From positions 1 through 18,373 of the forward strand of contig CAZEIW010000154.1 of assembly GCA_964512305.1 (NCBI GenBank): a DNA stretch of 18,373 nt, written 5' to 3'. The notes below the pieces were generated by a model. That model was given only the letters and a program-made list of their open reading frames with translations, was not told the DNA's origin and searched no databases. Every line of letters starts with the position of its first letter. The stretch's first letter is position 1. Below are positions 6,666 to 15,004 of the stretch, piece after piece. The translations under genes were made by a program, and so were the position numbers. The stretch is from CAZEIW01 sp964512305 (GTDB lineage: Bacteria; Pseudomonadota; Gammaproteobacteria; Burkholderiales; Burkholderiaceae_F).

Positions 6666-6666
6666 A
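6646..6666 (+). other. Six-codon minigene (MKEVLR) created by the duplication
   Basis: The first copy of the duplicated unit starts an ORF of six sense codons, ATG AAG GAG GTC CTG CGA, then TGA. Its stop overlaps the true dehydrogenase ATG as ATGA, and its ATG overlaps the transporter stop as ATGA. Ribosomes could therefore pass from transporter to minigene to dehydrogenase by two successive reinitiations. Whether the hexapeptide is made or matters is unknown; it may only tune translation. Confidence 0.4.
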
Positions 6667-7655
6667 ATCGGAACCCGAGCCCGCGCGTGGCGGTGACGCG
6701 CCGCATCTTTCCGGCGCTGATCGAGGAGCTGCGAGGCACTTACGACCTGGCCGACAACCAATCCGACGCCCAGCTCGCGCCGCCGCAGCTGGCGCAGCTG
6801 CTGGCCGGCGCCGAAGGCGTTCTGACCGACGCCGGCGAACGCGTCGACGAGGCGCTGCTGCAGCAATGTCCGCACCTGAAGGTCGTGAGCAACATCGCGG
6901 TCGGCTACAACAACATCGACCTGGCGGCCTGTACGCGGCACGGCGTGGTCGCGACCAATACGCCCGACGTGCTCAACGAGGCCACCGCCGACCACGCGTG
7001 GGCGCTGCTGCTGTCGGCCGCGCGCCGCGTGGCGGAATCCGACCGGTGGACGCGTGCCGGCAAATGGAAGCGATGGTCGTTCGATCTGTTTCTGGGCGCC
7101 GACGTGCACGGTGCGACACTGGGCATCCTCGGCATGGGCCGCATCGGTCGCGCGATCGCGCGCCGCGCCGGGGGATTCTCGATGCGGATCCTGTACCACA
7201 ACCGCACCCGCCTCGCGCCCGAACTGGAGGGTGGCGCGACCTGGGTCGGGCGCGACGAGCTCCTGCGCAGCGCCGATCACCTGGTGGTCATGGTCCCGTT
7301 CAACCAGGACACGCGCCACCTGGTCGGCGCCGCCGAGCTGGCGCAGATGAAGCCCGGGTCGGTGCTGGTCAACATCGCGCGCGGCGGCGTGGTCGACGAC
7401 GAGGCGCTGGTCGCCGCGCTGCGGGCCGGACGGCCGGGGGCCGCCGGGCTCGATGTGTTCGAGAACGAGCCGCGGCTCAATCCTGCCCTGGTCGAGCTGG
7501 AGAACGTCGTGCTGACGCCGCACGTCGCCTCCGCCACCGCGAGCTCACGTACCGGGATGGCGCGGCTGGCGATGAGGAACCTCGCCGATGTGCTGGCGGG
7601 GCGGCGACCGGCCGCGCTGTTGAATCCCGAGGTCTGGGACCGGAGGAGGGTGTGA
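6663..7655 (+). CDS. D-isomer-specific 2-hydroxyacid dehydrogenase (glyoxylate/hydroxypyruvate reductase type)
   Basis: A 330-residue NAD(P)-dependent reductase of 2-keto acids. The Rossmann motif is GILGMGRIGRAIARR (G157, G159, G162). The catalytic residues are in family positions: R240 in VNIARGGVVDD, E269 in DVFENEP and H287 in LTPHVASAT. The N-terminal motif SNIAVGYNNIDL and the HN-RTR sequence after the second beta strand of the cofactor domain (H179-R183) fit the glyoxylate reductase/hydroxypyruvate reductase subgroup; those basic residues hint at NADPH use. Exact substrate (glyoxylate, hydroxypyruvate or another keto acid) is uncertain. The ATG at 6663 has AAGGAGG upstream from the second copy of the duplication. 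It is likely co-transcribed with the transporter. The stop abuts the stop of the convergent ACBP gene. Confidence 0.93.
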   Translation: MNRNPSPRVAVTRRIFPALIEELRGTYDLADNQSDAQLAPPQLAQLLAGAEGVLTDAGERVDEALLQQCPHLKVVSNIAVGYNNIDLAACTRHGVVATNTPDVLNEATADHAWALLLSAARRVAESDRWTRAGKWKRWSFDLFLGADVHGATLGILGMGRIGRAIARRAGGFSMRILYHNRTRLAPELEGGATWVGRDELLRSADHLVVMVPFNQDTRHLVGAAELAQMKPGSVLVNIARGGVVDDEALVAALRAGRPGAAGLDVFENEPRLNPALVELENVVLTPHVASATASSRTGMARLAMRNLADVLAGRRPAALLNPEVWDRRRV

Positions 7656-7925
7656 TCAGCCCTTCAACTGCTCGATCTGCGCCACGTAGCGGCGCATCGC
7701 CTCGTCGGCCGCGAGCCCGGCCAGCGAGTGCCAGGCGTCCCACTTGGCGCGGCCGATGAAATCGGTGATGCCTGGCCGATCGCCCGCGGAGTCTCCCTCG
7801 GTCGCCTGCTTGTAGAGCGCGTACAGCTTCAGCAGCGTCTGATTGTCCGGCCGCTCGGGCAGGGTTTTCGATTCTGCGACCGCGCGCTCGAAGCTTGCTT
7901 TCAGGTCCGTTCCGCTGGTGGGCAT
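7656..7925 (-). CDS. Acyl-CoA-binding protein
   Basis: A small soluble four-helix protein of 89 residues, the usual ACBP length. It carries the family signature LYALYKQATEGD (34-45), AKWDAWHSL (60-68) and a C-terminal Y80 in MRRYVAQIEQL; the tyrosines, K39 and K61 are the residues that contact CoA in known ACBPs. It binds medium- to long-chain acyl-CoA esters, buffering or transporting them in the cytoplasm. The ATG at 7925 is preceded by AGGAAAGGA. It lies 37 bases after the alpha/beta hydrolase gene and is probably the last gene of the sigma-factor run. Its stop touches that of the opposite-strand dehydrogenase with no base between. Confidence 0.94.
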   Translation of the reverse strand: MPTSGTDLKASFERAVAESKTLPERPDNQTLLKLYALYKQATEGDSAGDRPGITDFIGRAKWDAWHSLAGLAADEAMRRYVAQIEQLKG

Positions 7926-7962
7926 GCGCGGGTCCTTTCCTCGCCTGGTGATGGCGTCCTGC

Positions 7963-8973
7963 CTATCGATCTTTCGCGATCCGTTCGAGGGCGGCTTGCG
8001 CCCCGGCTTCGCCGCCCGAAACGCCCGGATCTTCCGGTGCCGGCCGCTCGCGACCGAGGGCGGCTGCCTGTGCTTCAGTCGCAATGATGCCCCATACCCG
8101 TCGGTCCTCCAGCGCGGCGACGTGGCCGACGCCGTCGATCGACGCGTGGCGCGCGCCCGCCAGCAGCGCGCTGGCGCGCGGCAGGATCAGGTTGTCGTCG
8201 GTGCCGGCGATGCTGAGGAAGCGCGCGCGCAGCGCCGGCGTCAGCGCGGCGTCCAGGGCGCGCAGCCAGTCGCTGCCGGGGCGCATCTGGCGCGCGTTGG
8301 GACCGTTGCCCAGCGGGGCGAAGCGCGTGCCCGCGTGCGGCGTGGCAATCGTGATCACGCGCGCGACCGCGGCGGCGCCGAAGCGCCGCAGATATGCGCG
8401 CGCGGCCAGGCCGCCCATGCTGTGCGCGACCAGCACGACCGCGGGCGCGCCCGAGGCCGCGCGCAGCCGTTCGACGGCGGTGTCGATCAACGGCGCGTAA
8501 TCGTCGATCGACGCGTAGACCGGAAGCAGATCGACCGTCGCGACGTTGCACCGGGCGAGCGCGCCGGCGTCCAGCAGCGGGCGCCAGGCCGCGCGGTTGC
8601 AGACATAGCCGTGGATCAGGAGCACCGCGGGCCGGTCTTTGTCGTGCACGATCCGCGGCTCTGGAAAGTCCGCGCCGAACGGCTGGCGGATGCAGAACGC
8701 CCGCAACGAGGCGCCGGTTTCGCCGAGCCAGACCCGCAGCGCGTTTGCCAGGCCGCGGGGCGGCTGGCGGGGATCGGCGATGGCGTCGACGATCAGTTCC
8801 GCGCCGAGCGCCCCGGCGGTCAGAAGCACCGGCACCGCGGCCGCCCCGGCGGCGGCGGCAAGCCACCGCGCTGCGGTGCCCGGCAGCCACCCCGCGGCCA
8901 GCAAGGTGCCCAGAAGCGCGCCCGCCGCCATCTGCAGGGCGAGCGAGATTCGCAGCATTCGGGCGAGGGTCAT
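7963..8973 (-). CDS. Membrane-anchored alpha/beta hydrolase, lipase-like
   Basis: A 336-residue alpha/beta-hydrolase. Residues about 8-60 hold two hydrophobic segments, suggesting an inner-membrane anchor or hairpin. The catalytic domain has an oxyanion motif LLIHGYVCNRAAW (118-130), nucleophile elbow VAHSMGGLAAR with S185 (a GHSMGG variant with Ala first), an acidic residue in GTDDNLI (D259 or D260) and H284 in GVGHVA. ATPHAGT (210-215) is typical of triacylglycerol-lipase-like members. The 40-residue C-terminal tail is Ala/Glu-rich and probably disordered. Substrate is unknown; the ACBP gene 37 bases downstream suggests acyl-ester chemistry, and an esterase or lipase is likely. The ATG at 8973 lacks a visible Shine-Dalgarno; ATG at codon 6 is an alternative. 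Confidence 0.85.
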   Translation of the reverse strand: MTLARMLRISLALQMAAGALLGTLLAAGWLPGTAARWLAAAAGAAAVPVLLTAGALGAELIVDAIADPRQPPRGLANALRVWLGETGASLRAFCIRQPFGADFPEPRIVHDKDRPAVLLIHGYVCNRAAWRPLLDAGALARCNVATVDLLPVYASIDDYAPLIDTAVERLRAASGAPAVVLVAHSMGGLAARAYLRRFGAAAVARVITIATPHAGTRFAPLGNGPNARQMRPGSDWLRALDAALTPALRARFLSIAGTDDNLILPRASALLAGARHASIDGVGHVAALEDRRVWGIIATEAQAAALGRERPAPEDPGVSGGEAGAQAALERIAKDR

Positions 8974-9022
8974 CGCGGCGGGGGGTCACCGGGGGCGCGA
9001 GCGGGCGACTCGCGCCCGGCGC

Positions 9023-9550
9023 CTATTTCTTGTTTTCCGGGTGCGCCTTGTTGTCCGCCTGCGCCGTGCGCCGCTGATCGGTCGTCGGCCGGCGCGTGAC
9101 CGGGGCCGGCTTCTTCTTCGACTGCTCGGCGAGGGCGCGCTTCTTGTCGTCCGGAAGGTCCTGGTAGCGCTGGGCGAGCGCCTGGCGCTGGTCGAGCGGG
9201 AGCGTGTAGGCGCGCTTGAAGTTCTCGCGCGCCGTTCTTTGCTGCTCGGGGGTCAGGCTCGCCAGTCCGGGCATGCGTTCGTGCAGCTTCTGCTGGCCCT
9301 CGGGCGACAGGCTCGGATAGCGGGCGGCGATGTCGAGCCATTTCTGCTTGCGCGATCCGTCGAACCGCTCCCACTGCGGCGCGAGCGGCCCGAGCGCTTC
9401 GCGCTGCTGCGGGGTCAGTTCGTTCCAGGTGGGGTGCGCGACGGCCGCGGCGGCATGGGGCGCCGCCTTCGCCTGGCCGTTGGCCGCGGGCTGGCCGGCG
9501 GCAGCGCCGGCGCAGACCCAGACAAGCACTGCGATGAGAGCGCGCCGCAT
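9023..9550 (-). CDS. DUF3106 periplasmic protein with LTxxQ-like motifs
   Basis: A 175-residue exported protein. Residues 1-19 are a Sec signal (MRRALIAVLVWVCAGAAAG). The mature part is helical and very rich in Gln, Arg and Glu, with repeating turns of the form L-(T/S)-P-x-x-Q: LTPQQRE (45-51), LSPEGQQ (81-87), LTPEQQR (99-105), and the related LPLDQRQ (117-123) and LPDDKKR (132-138). This recalls the LTxxQ motif of the Spy/CpxP family, whose members sense or chaperone unfolded proteins or metals in the periplasm. From about residue 140 the tail is Lys-rich. DUF3106 has no assigned function. It lies 17 bases after the DUF3619 gene and in the same run as the sigma factor, suggesting a signalling role, which is inference. 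Confidence 0.87.
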   Translation of the reverse strand: MRRALIAVLVWVCAGAAAGQPAANGQAKAAPHAAAAVAHPTWNELTPQQREALGPLAPQWERFDGSRKQKWLDIAARYPSLSPEGQQKLHERMPGLASLTPEQQRTARENFKRAYTLPLDQRQALAQRYQDLPDDKKRALAEQSKKKPAPVTRRPTTDQRRTAQADNKAHPENKK

Positions 9551-9567
9551 GGCCGTCGGATGGGCGG

Positions 9568-9984
9568 TCAGATGCCTTCTTCGTTGCGAAGCATCGTGCT
9601 GAAGCCTTTGTCCGCGTACGTTTCGATCGGGGTGTCGTCGAGCAGCACCGCGAAGTCGAGATCGGCCAGTTCGGTGATCTTCTGGTCGGCGCGCCACTGA
9701 TAGACGGCGACGAAGCCGATCACCAGCGCGATCAGGGGCGCCACCATGCCCAGGCGGCGGAACCAGAGCCAGGCGGCCGACTCGTCCTGCTGGAACGACG
9801 GCCCGGCGCCGGCCGCGGCGAGTCTCAGCGCCGGCACCCAAACTGGGGCTTCGCGCACCGGTTTCTGGCGTGCGAGCGCCGCCCGGCGGGCATTTTCGAG
9901 CCGCAATTGGGCCTTGTAGTCGAGCCGTTCCGCCCCCTCGTTCAGGGCCTGGCGGACCCGGTAAGCGAATTCGACTTCTTTCAT
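9568..9984 (-). CDS. DUF3619 single-span membrane protein, candidate anti-sigma factor
   Basis: A 138-residue protein of the DUF3619 family, which has no established function. Residues 1-75 are charged and helical, likely cytoplasmic, with RVRQALNEGAERLDYKAQLR near the start. About 78-97 (LGMVAPLIALVIGFVAVYQW) is the single membrane span. Residues 98-138 would be periplasmic and acidic (ITELADLDFAVLLDDTPIETY). The start ATG overlaps the sigma factor stop in ATGA, giving tight coupling. Size, topology and position immediately after a sigma factor match those of many ECF anti-sigma factors, but I see no zinc-finger HxxxCxxC motif. Assignment as anti-sigma factor is a hypothesis. Confidence 0.85.
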   Translation of the reverse strand: MKEVEFAYRVRQALNEGAERLDYKAQLRLENARRAALARQKPVREAPVWVPALRLAAAGAGPSFQQDESAAWLWFRRLGMVAPLIALVIGFVAVYQWRADQKITELADLDFAVLLDDTPIETYADKGFSTMLRNEEGI

Positions 9985-10541
9985 AGCGTGATTCCCCGTG
10001 CTCGCAAGGCCCGTGCCAGCGCGTGTGCCGCGCGCGAGCAATGCGTCTTTACGCTGCCTTCCGAGCACCCCATCGTGGCCGCCGTTTCGGCGACGTCGAG
10101 ATCTTCCCAATAACGCAGCAGGAAGGCTTCTCGTTGACGGGCCGGCAGCTTGGCGACCTCCTCCTCGATGATGCCGACCACCTGCGACCGCTCGGCCAGG
10201 TCGGCGGCACTCTCAGAAGACTGGGACCCGGATTGCGCCTCCAAAGTTTCCAACGGATCGGCGTCCTCGTCCTCGGAAGAAAGCGCGGAAAACAGCGTCA
10301 CCCAGGTCGATCGGACCTTGCTCCGGCGGAAGAAGTCGTGGATCGCGTTCTGCAGGATCCGGGTGAACAGCGGCGGGAGTTCGTGGGCCGGCCGGTCACC
10401 GTAGTGCTCGGCGAGCTTGATCATGGCGTCCTGGACGACATCCAGGGCGTTGTCCTGGTCGCGAACCGCGAACAGGGCCTGCTTGTAGGCGCGACGCTCG
10501 GCGCCGGCGAGGAATTCCGACAGTTCTGCGCGGGTCGCCAT
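9981..10541 (-). CDS. ECF-type RNA polymerase sigma factor
   Basis: A 186-residue sigma-70-family protein with the two-domain ECF layout. Region 2 spans about 14-75 (ALDVVQDAMIKLAEHY, then LPPLFTRILQNAIHDFFRR). A linker rich in Ser, Glu and Asp (88-120) is longer and more acidic than usual. Region 4 spans about 127-180 (LPARQREAFLLRYWEDLDV, then TAATMGCSEGSVKTHCSRAAHAL) and is the helix-turn-helix that reads the -35 element. It directs RNA polymerase to its own promoter set, not identifiable here. The ATG at 10541 lies at the start of the family homology; the Shine-Dalgarno is poor. Its stop overlaps the DUF3619 start. It is divergent from ilvB, 274 bases apart. Confidence 0.93.
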   Translation of the reverse strand: MATRAELSEFLAGAERRAYKQALFAVRDQDNALDVVQDAMIKLAEHYGDRPAHELPPLFTRILQNAIHDFFRRSKVRSTWVTLFSALSSEDEDADPLETLEAQSGSQSSESAADLAERSQVVGIIEEEVAKLPARQREAFLLRYWEDLDVAETAATMGCSEGSVKTHCSRAAHALARALRARGITL

Positions 10542-10630
10542 CGCAAGGTGGGCCGGGGCTGCAACTGCCCGGGACGCGGCGGCGGGCCGCCATCCCCATC
10601 CACTGACCCCTCCCGCTTTTTCGGCCGCGA

Positions 10631-10639
10631 ATCGTATCA
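10631..10639 (-). promoter_or_regulatory. Candidate extended -10 for the sigma-factor operon
   Basis: On the minus strand TGATACGAT fits an extended -10 (TGn plus TACGAT, four of six to TATAAT). The -35 position 17 bases upstream shows no TTGACA-like hexamer. It would give an untranslated leader of roughly 80 bases before the ATG at 10541. The sigma factor may instead use its own promoter type, which I cannot recognise from one sequence. Confidence 0.28.
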
Positions 10640-10684
10640 GAGCACGGTCGGCGGCAGGGGACATGCGCGTCCGCGCGCTGCCAA

Positions 10685-10713
10685 TTGCGCAAAATGGTGC
10701 GCTGCGCTACCCT
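10685..10713 (+). promoter_or_regulatory. Candidate sigma-70 promoter for ilvBHC
   Basis: TTGCGC (10685-10690) and TACCCT (10708-10713) are separated by 17 bases. The match is moderate (4/6 and 3/6). It would give a leader of about 95 bases before ilvB. I saw no convincing Ile/Val/Leu-rich leader ORF or terminator in that leader; the only short ORF with its own stop is nine codons at 10765-10794 with two branched-chain residues. Confidence 0.33.
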
Positions 10714-10815
10714 CGGAGGTCTTGCACCGGTTCCGCTTCGCCGCACCGCCCGTCACGAGCGGGTATGGAACGGCGTCCAATCAATCTCCAGTAGGACCTT
10801 GAGAGGATACTTGCC

Positions 10816-12585
10816 ATGCAGACCGTCAGCGCGGACCTCGGCCGCGAGGAGACTTCCTCGGCCGCCTCCAGCGAGCCGATCACCGGCGCCGAGATCGTTG
10901 TCCGGTGCCTGCAGCAGGAAGGCGTCAAGCACGTCTTCGGCTATCCCGGCGGCGCCGTCCTGTATATCTACGACGAGATCTTCAAACAGGACTCGTTCCA
11001 GCACATCCTGGTGCGCCACGAGCAGGCCGCCGTGCATGCGGCCGACGCCTACTCGCGTTCGAGCCGCAAGATCGGCGTCGCGCTGGTGACCAGCGGGCCG
11101 GGCGTGACCAACGCGGTCACGGGCATCGCGACCGCGTACATGGATTCGATCCCGATCGTCATCGTCACCGGCCAGGTTCCGACCCACGCGATCGGCCAGG
11201 ACGCGTTCCAGGAGTGCGACACGGTCGGGATCACGCGGCCCTGCGTCAAGCACAACTTCCTGGTCAAGGACGTCCGCGAGCTTGCCGCGACGATGCGCAA
11301 GGCGTTCTACATCGCCGCCAGCGGCCGTCCGGGACCGGTCCTGGTCGACATCCCGAAGGACGTGACGGTCGCCCGCTGCGTGTTCGAGTATCCCCGCGAC
11401 CTGCAACTGCGCTCGTACAACCCGGTCATCAAGGGGCACCAGGGCCAGATCAAGAAGGCGGTCCAACTGCTTCTGGGCGCCGAGCGGCCGATGGTGTACG
11501 CGGGCGGCGGCGTGATCCTGGCCAACGCGTCCGAGCAGCTCAACCAGCTGGTCGACCGCCTGGGCGCGCCGTGCACGAACACGCTGATGGGCCTCGGCGG
11601 CTTTCGCGCGTCGGACCCGAAGTTCGTCGGCATGCCGGGCATGCACGGGACCTACGAGGCGAACATGGCGATGCAGCACTGCGACGTGCTGCTCGCCGTC
11701 GGCACCCGGTTCGACGACCGGGTGATCGGCAATCCGAAGCACTTCGCCCAGAATCCGCGCAAGATCATCCACATCGACGTCGACCCGTCGTCGATCTCCA
11801 AGCGTGTCAAGGTCGACGTGCCGATCGTCGGCGACGTGCGGGAGGTGCTGTCCGAGCTCCTGACGCAGGTCACCGCGGCGCCGCAGCGTCCGAATGCGGC
11901 GGCGCTGGAGGCCTGGTGGCGCCAGGTGCGCGAGTGGCGCTCGAAGGACTGCCTCAAGTACGACCGCGGCGATCGCGTCGTCAAGCCGCAGTTCGTGATC
12001 GAGAAGCTGTGGGAGGTCACGCGCGGCGAGGCTTTCGTCACTTCCGACGTCGGCCAGCACCAGATGTGGGCCGCCCAGTATTACCGCTTCGACCGGCCGC
12101 GGCGATGGATCAATTCCGGCGGCCTGGGCACGATGGGCGTCGGGCTGCCGTACGCGATGGGCGTCCAGATGGCCAACCCGGACGCCCAGGTCGCCGTGGT
12201 CACGGGCGAGGGCTCGATCCAGATGTGCATCCAGGAGCTGTCGACCTGCAAGCAGTACCGGCTGACTCCCAAGGTCCTCGTGCTGAACAACCGCTACCTC
12301 GGCATGGTCCGGCAGTGGCAGCAGCTCGACTACGGCGGGCGCTACTCCGAGTCGTACGTCGACGCGCTGCCGGACTTCGTCAAGCTCGCCGAGAGCTACG
12401 GGCACGTCGGGGTCCGCGTCGAGAAGCCCGCCGACGTCGAGCCGGCGCTGCGCGAGGCGTTCACCACCCATCGCGACCGCCTCGTCTTCATGGACTTCAT
12501 CACCGACCCCAAGGAGAACGTGTGGCCCATGGTGAAGGCGGGCAAGGGCCTCACCGAAATGCTCCTCGGCGCGGAGGATTTGTAA
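10816..12585 (+). CDS. ilvB: Acetolactate synthase, large (catalytic) subunit
   Basis: Thiamine-diphosphate- and FAD-dependent enzyme that condenses two pyruvates to acetolactate, or pyruvate plus 2-ketobutyrate to acetohydroxybutyrate; first common step of valine, leucine and isoleucine synthesis. It has 589 residues, normal for the family. The ThDP-activating glutamate is E69 in VRHEQAAVHAADAY, after the FGYPGGAVLYIYDE motif. The C-terminal ThDP/Mg motif runs from G464 (GEGSIQMCIQELSTCK) to VLNN about 25 residues later; GEGS replaces the more usual GD[GA]S start. The first 20 residues are a variable extension. GAGAGGA lies upstream of the ATG. It is followed with zero spacing by ilvH. Also called ilvI in the AHAS III naming. 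Confidence 0.97.
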   Translation: MQTVSADLGREETSSAASSEPITGAEIVVRCLQQEGVKHVFGYPGGAVLYIYDEIFKQDSFQHILVRHEQAAVHAADAYSRSSRKIGVALVTSGPGVTNAVTGIATAYMDSIPIVIVTGQVPTHAIGQDAFQECDTVGITRPCVKHNFLVKDVRELAATMRKAFYIAASGRPGPVLVDIPKDVTVARCVFEYPRDLQLRSYNPVIKGHQGQIKKAVQLLLGAERPMVYAGGGVILANASEQLNQLVDRLGAPCTNTLMGLGGFRASDPKFVGMPGMHGTYEANMAMQHCDVLLAVGTRFDDRVIGNPKHFAQNPRKIIHIDVDPSSISKRVKVDVPIVGDVREVLSELLTQVTAAPQRPNAAALEAWWRQVREWRSKDCLKYDRGDRVVKPQFVIEKLWEVTRGEAFVTSDVGQHQMWAAQYYRFDRPRRWINSGGLGTMGVGLPYAMGVQMANPDAQVAVVTGEGSIQMCIQELSTCKQYRLTPKVLVLNNRYLGMVRQWQQLDYGGRYSESYVDALPDFVKLAESYGHVGVRVEKPADVEPALREAFTTHRDRLVFMDFITDPKENVWPMVKAGKGLTEMLLGAEDL

Positions 12586-13077
12586 ATGCGCCACATCATT
12601 TCCGTGCTGCTGGAAAACGAGCCCGGCGCGCTGTCGCGGGTGGTCGGCCTGTTCTCGGCGCGCGGCTACAACATCGAGTCGCTGACGGTGGCGCCGACCG
12701 AGGACGCCTCGCTGTCGCGAATGACGATCATCACGATCGGGTCCGATGACGTGGTCGAGCAGATCACCAAGCACCTGAACCGGCTGATCGAGGTCGTCAA
12801 GGTGGTCGACCTGACCGAAGCCGAGTACACCGAGCGCGAGCTGATGCTGATCAAGGTTCGCGCGGTGGGCAAGGAGCGCGAGGAGATGAAGCGGATGGCC
12901 GACATCTTCCGCGGCCGGATCGTGGACGTCACCGAGCGCACCTACACGATCGAGCTGACCGGCAACACCGGGAAGATCGACGCGTTCATCCGCGCGGTCG
13001 ATCGCGCGGCCATTCTGGAGACGGTCCGCACCGGCAGTTCCGGCATCGGGCGGGGGGAGCGCGTGCTGCGGGTCTGA
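12586..13077 (+). CDS. ilvH: Acetolactate synthase, small regulatory subunit
   Basis: Regulatory partner of IlvB, 163 residues as in E. coli IlvH. The N-terminal ACT domain (about 4-78) contains ENEPGALSRVVGLFSARGYN; G14, S17 and N29, positions where changes make E. coli IlvH insensitive to valine, are all retained, so valine feedback is expected. The C-terminal half (about 80-163, ELMLIKV, then FRGRIVDVTERTYTIELTG) is the second ferredoxin-like domain that activates the catalytic subunit. The ATG follows the ilvB stop directly (TAAATG), with GGAGG inside the last ilvB codons as its ribosome-binding site. This gives stoichiometric, coupled synthesis of the two subunits. Confidence 0.97.
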   Translation: MRHIISVLLENEPGALSRVVGLFSARGYNIESLTVAPTEDASLSRMTIITIGSDDVVEQITKHLNRLIEVVKVVDLTEAEYTERELMLIKVRAVGKEREEMKRMADIFRGRIVDVTERTYTIELTGNTGKIDAFIRAVDRAAILETVRTGSSGIGRGERVLRV

Positions 13078-13099
13078 CGCGCGGGGCGCGGGTCGCGAT

Positions 13100-13119
13100 G
13101 CGCGCCGCAGCGGGCGCGC
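13100..13119 (+). other. Intercistronic hairpin between ilvH and ilvC
   Basis: In the 73-base gap, GCGCGCC (13100-13106) pairs perfectly with GGCGCGC (13113-13119) around a six-base loop and is followed by an unusually A-rich stretch leading to the ilvC ribosome-binding site (GGAG at 13141). No U-tract follows, so it is not a classical terminator. It could protect or set the processing point of the ilvBH-ilvC message. Short GC stems are common by chance in this DNA. Confidence 0.3.
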
Positions 13120-13150
13120 GAGGAAAACAAAGGCAAAGACGGAGTCAGCC

Positions 13151-14164
<1,014 letters not shown>

Positions 14165-14941
14165 GCGCCGCGGCGGCTGCAGCTGTCGCCGCCGCGCTCG
14201 GGACGCTCCCTGCCGCGACCGCCGCGCCGGCGCAGCCGGCGCCGGCGGTGACGCCCGCGCCGGGCGCCGCGCGCTTCGAGGGCACGCTGCTGCTGATCAA
14301 CGGGTCGGCCGAGATCGAGGTCGACAACGACGAGGCGGTCGCGACGTTCTATCTCGAGCTCCAGGATCCGGATCTGGCGCAGGCGCAATCGCAGCTGAAC
14401 CGGCGCGTGGCCGAAGGTGTCAGCGCCCTCAAGCAGGCCGATCCCGGCGCCCGCCTCGAGACCGAGGCCTACGCCGCCTACCCCGTGTACGCCGGCACCG
14501 GCACGCGCCGGATCGTCGGCTGGCGGGTGCGCCAGAACGTCCGCCTGCGCACGGCCGATCTGGCGGCGCTGCCCCGCGCCGTGGCGGCGGGGCAGCAGCA
14601 ACTGGCGCTGGGTGGCCTCGAATTCCGGGTCTCGAAGGCGGCGGGCGACAAGGTCCAGGCCGAGTTGATCGCCCGTGCGCTCGCCAATCTGAACGCGCGC
14701 GTCTCGGCCGCGGTCCAGGCGCTCGCCCAGCCCGGCACCACGGTGCGGATCGAGGAGATCGACTTCGGCGGGGCGCCGGTGCGGCCGCAGCCCGTGATGG
14801 CCTTCGCCGCACGCGCGCGCACGACCGAGGCGGTCGCCGAGCCCGAATTCGAGCCCGGGCGCTCGACGCAGTCGCTCAGCGTCACCGCGCGCGTGCGGCT
14901 CGTGCCACCTGAGATCCGCCCTTGAGGGGCACCGCCCGCGA

Positions 14942-14966
14942 CGGGCTGTCCGGTTCGGACAGCCCG
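14942..14966. terminator. Strong hairpin after the SIMPL gene, without U-tract
   Basis: An 11-bp perfect inverted repeat (14942-14952 with 14956-14966) around a GTT loop lies 16 bases past the SIMPL stop and 38 bases before psd. No T-run follows on either strand, so it is not a textbook intrinsic terminator. It may end the ilv transcript with help from Rho, block 3' exonucleases, or be a protein site. It marks the likely boundary between the ilv and psd-pssA units. Confidence 0.5.
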
Positions 14967-15004
14967 CACGGCTGCGGATACCATACCGACTTCGCAGTCT
15001 ATTC

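Noticed and set aside
10765..10794. Nine-codon ORF before ilvB as a branched-chain leader peptide
   Set aside because: Only one Ile and one Leu, weak ribosome-binding site and no terminator fold downstream; not comparable with the leuA leader.
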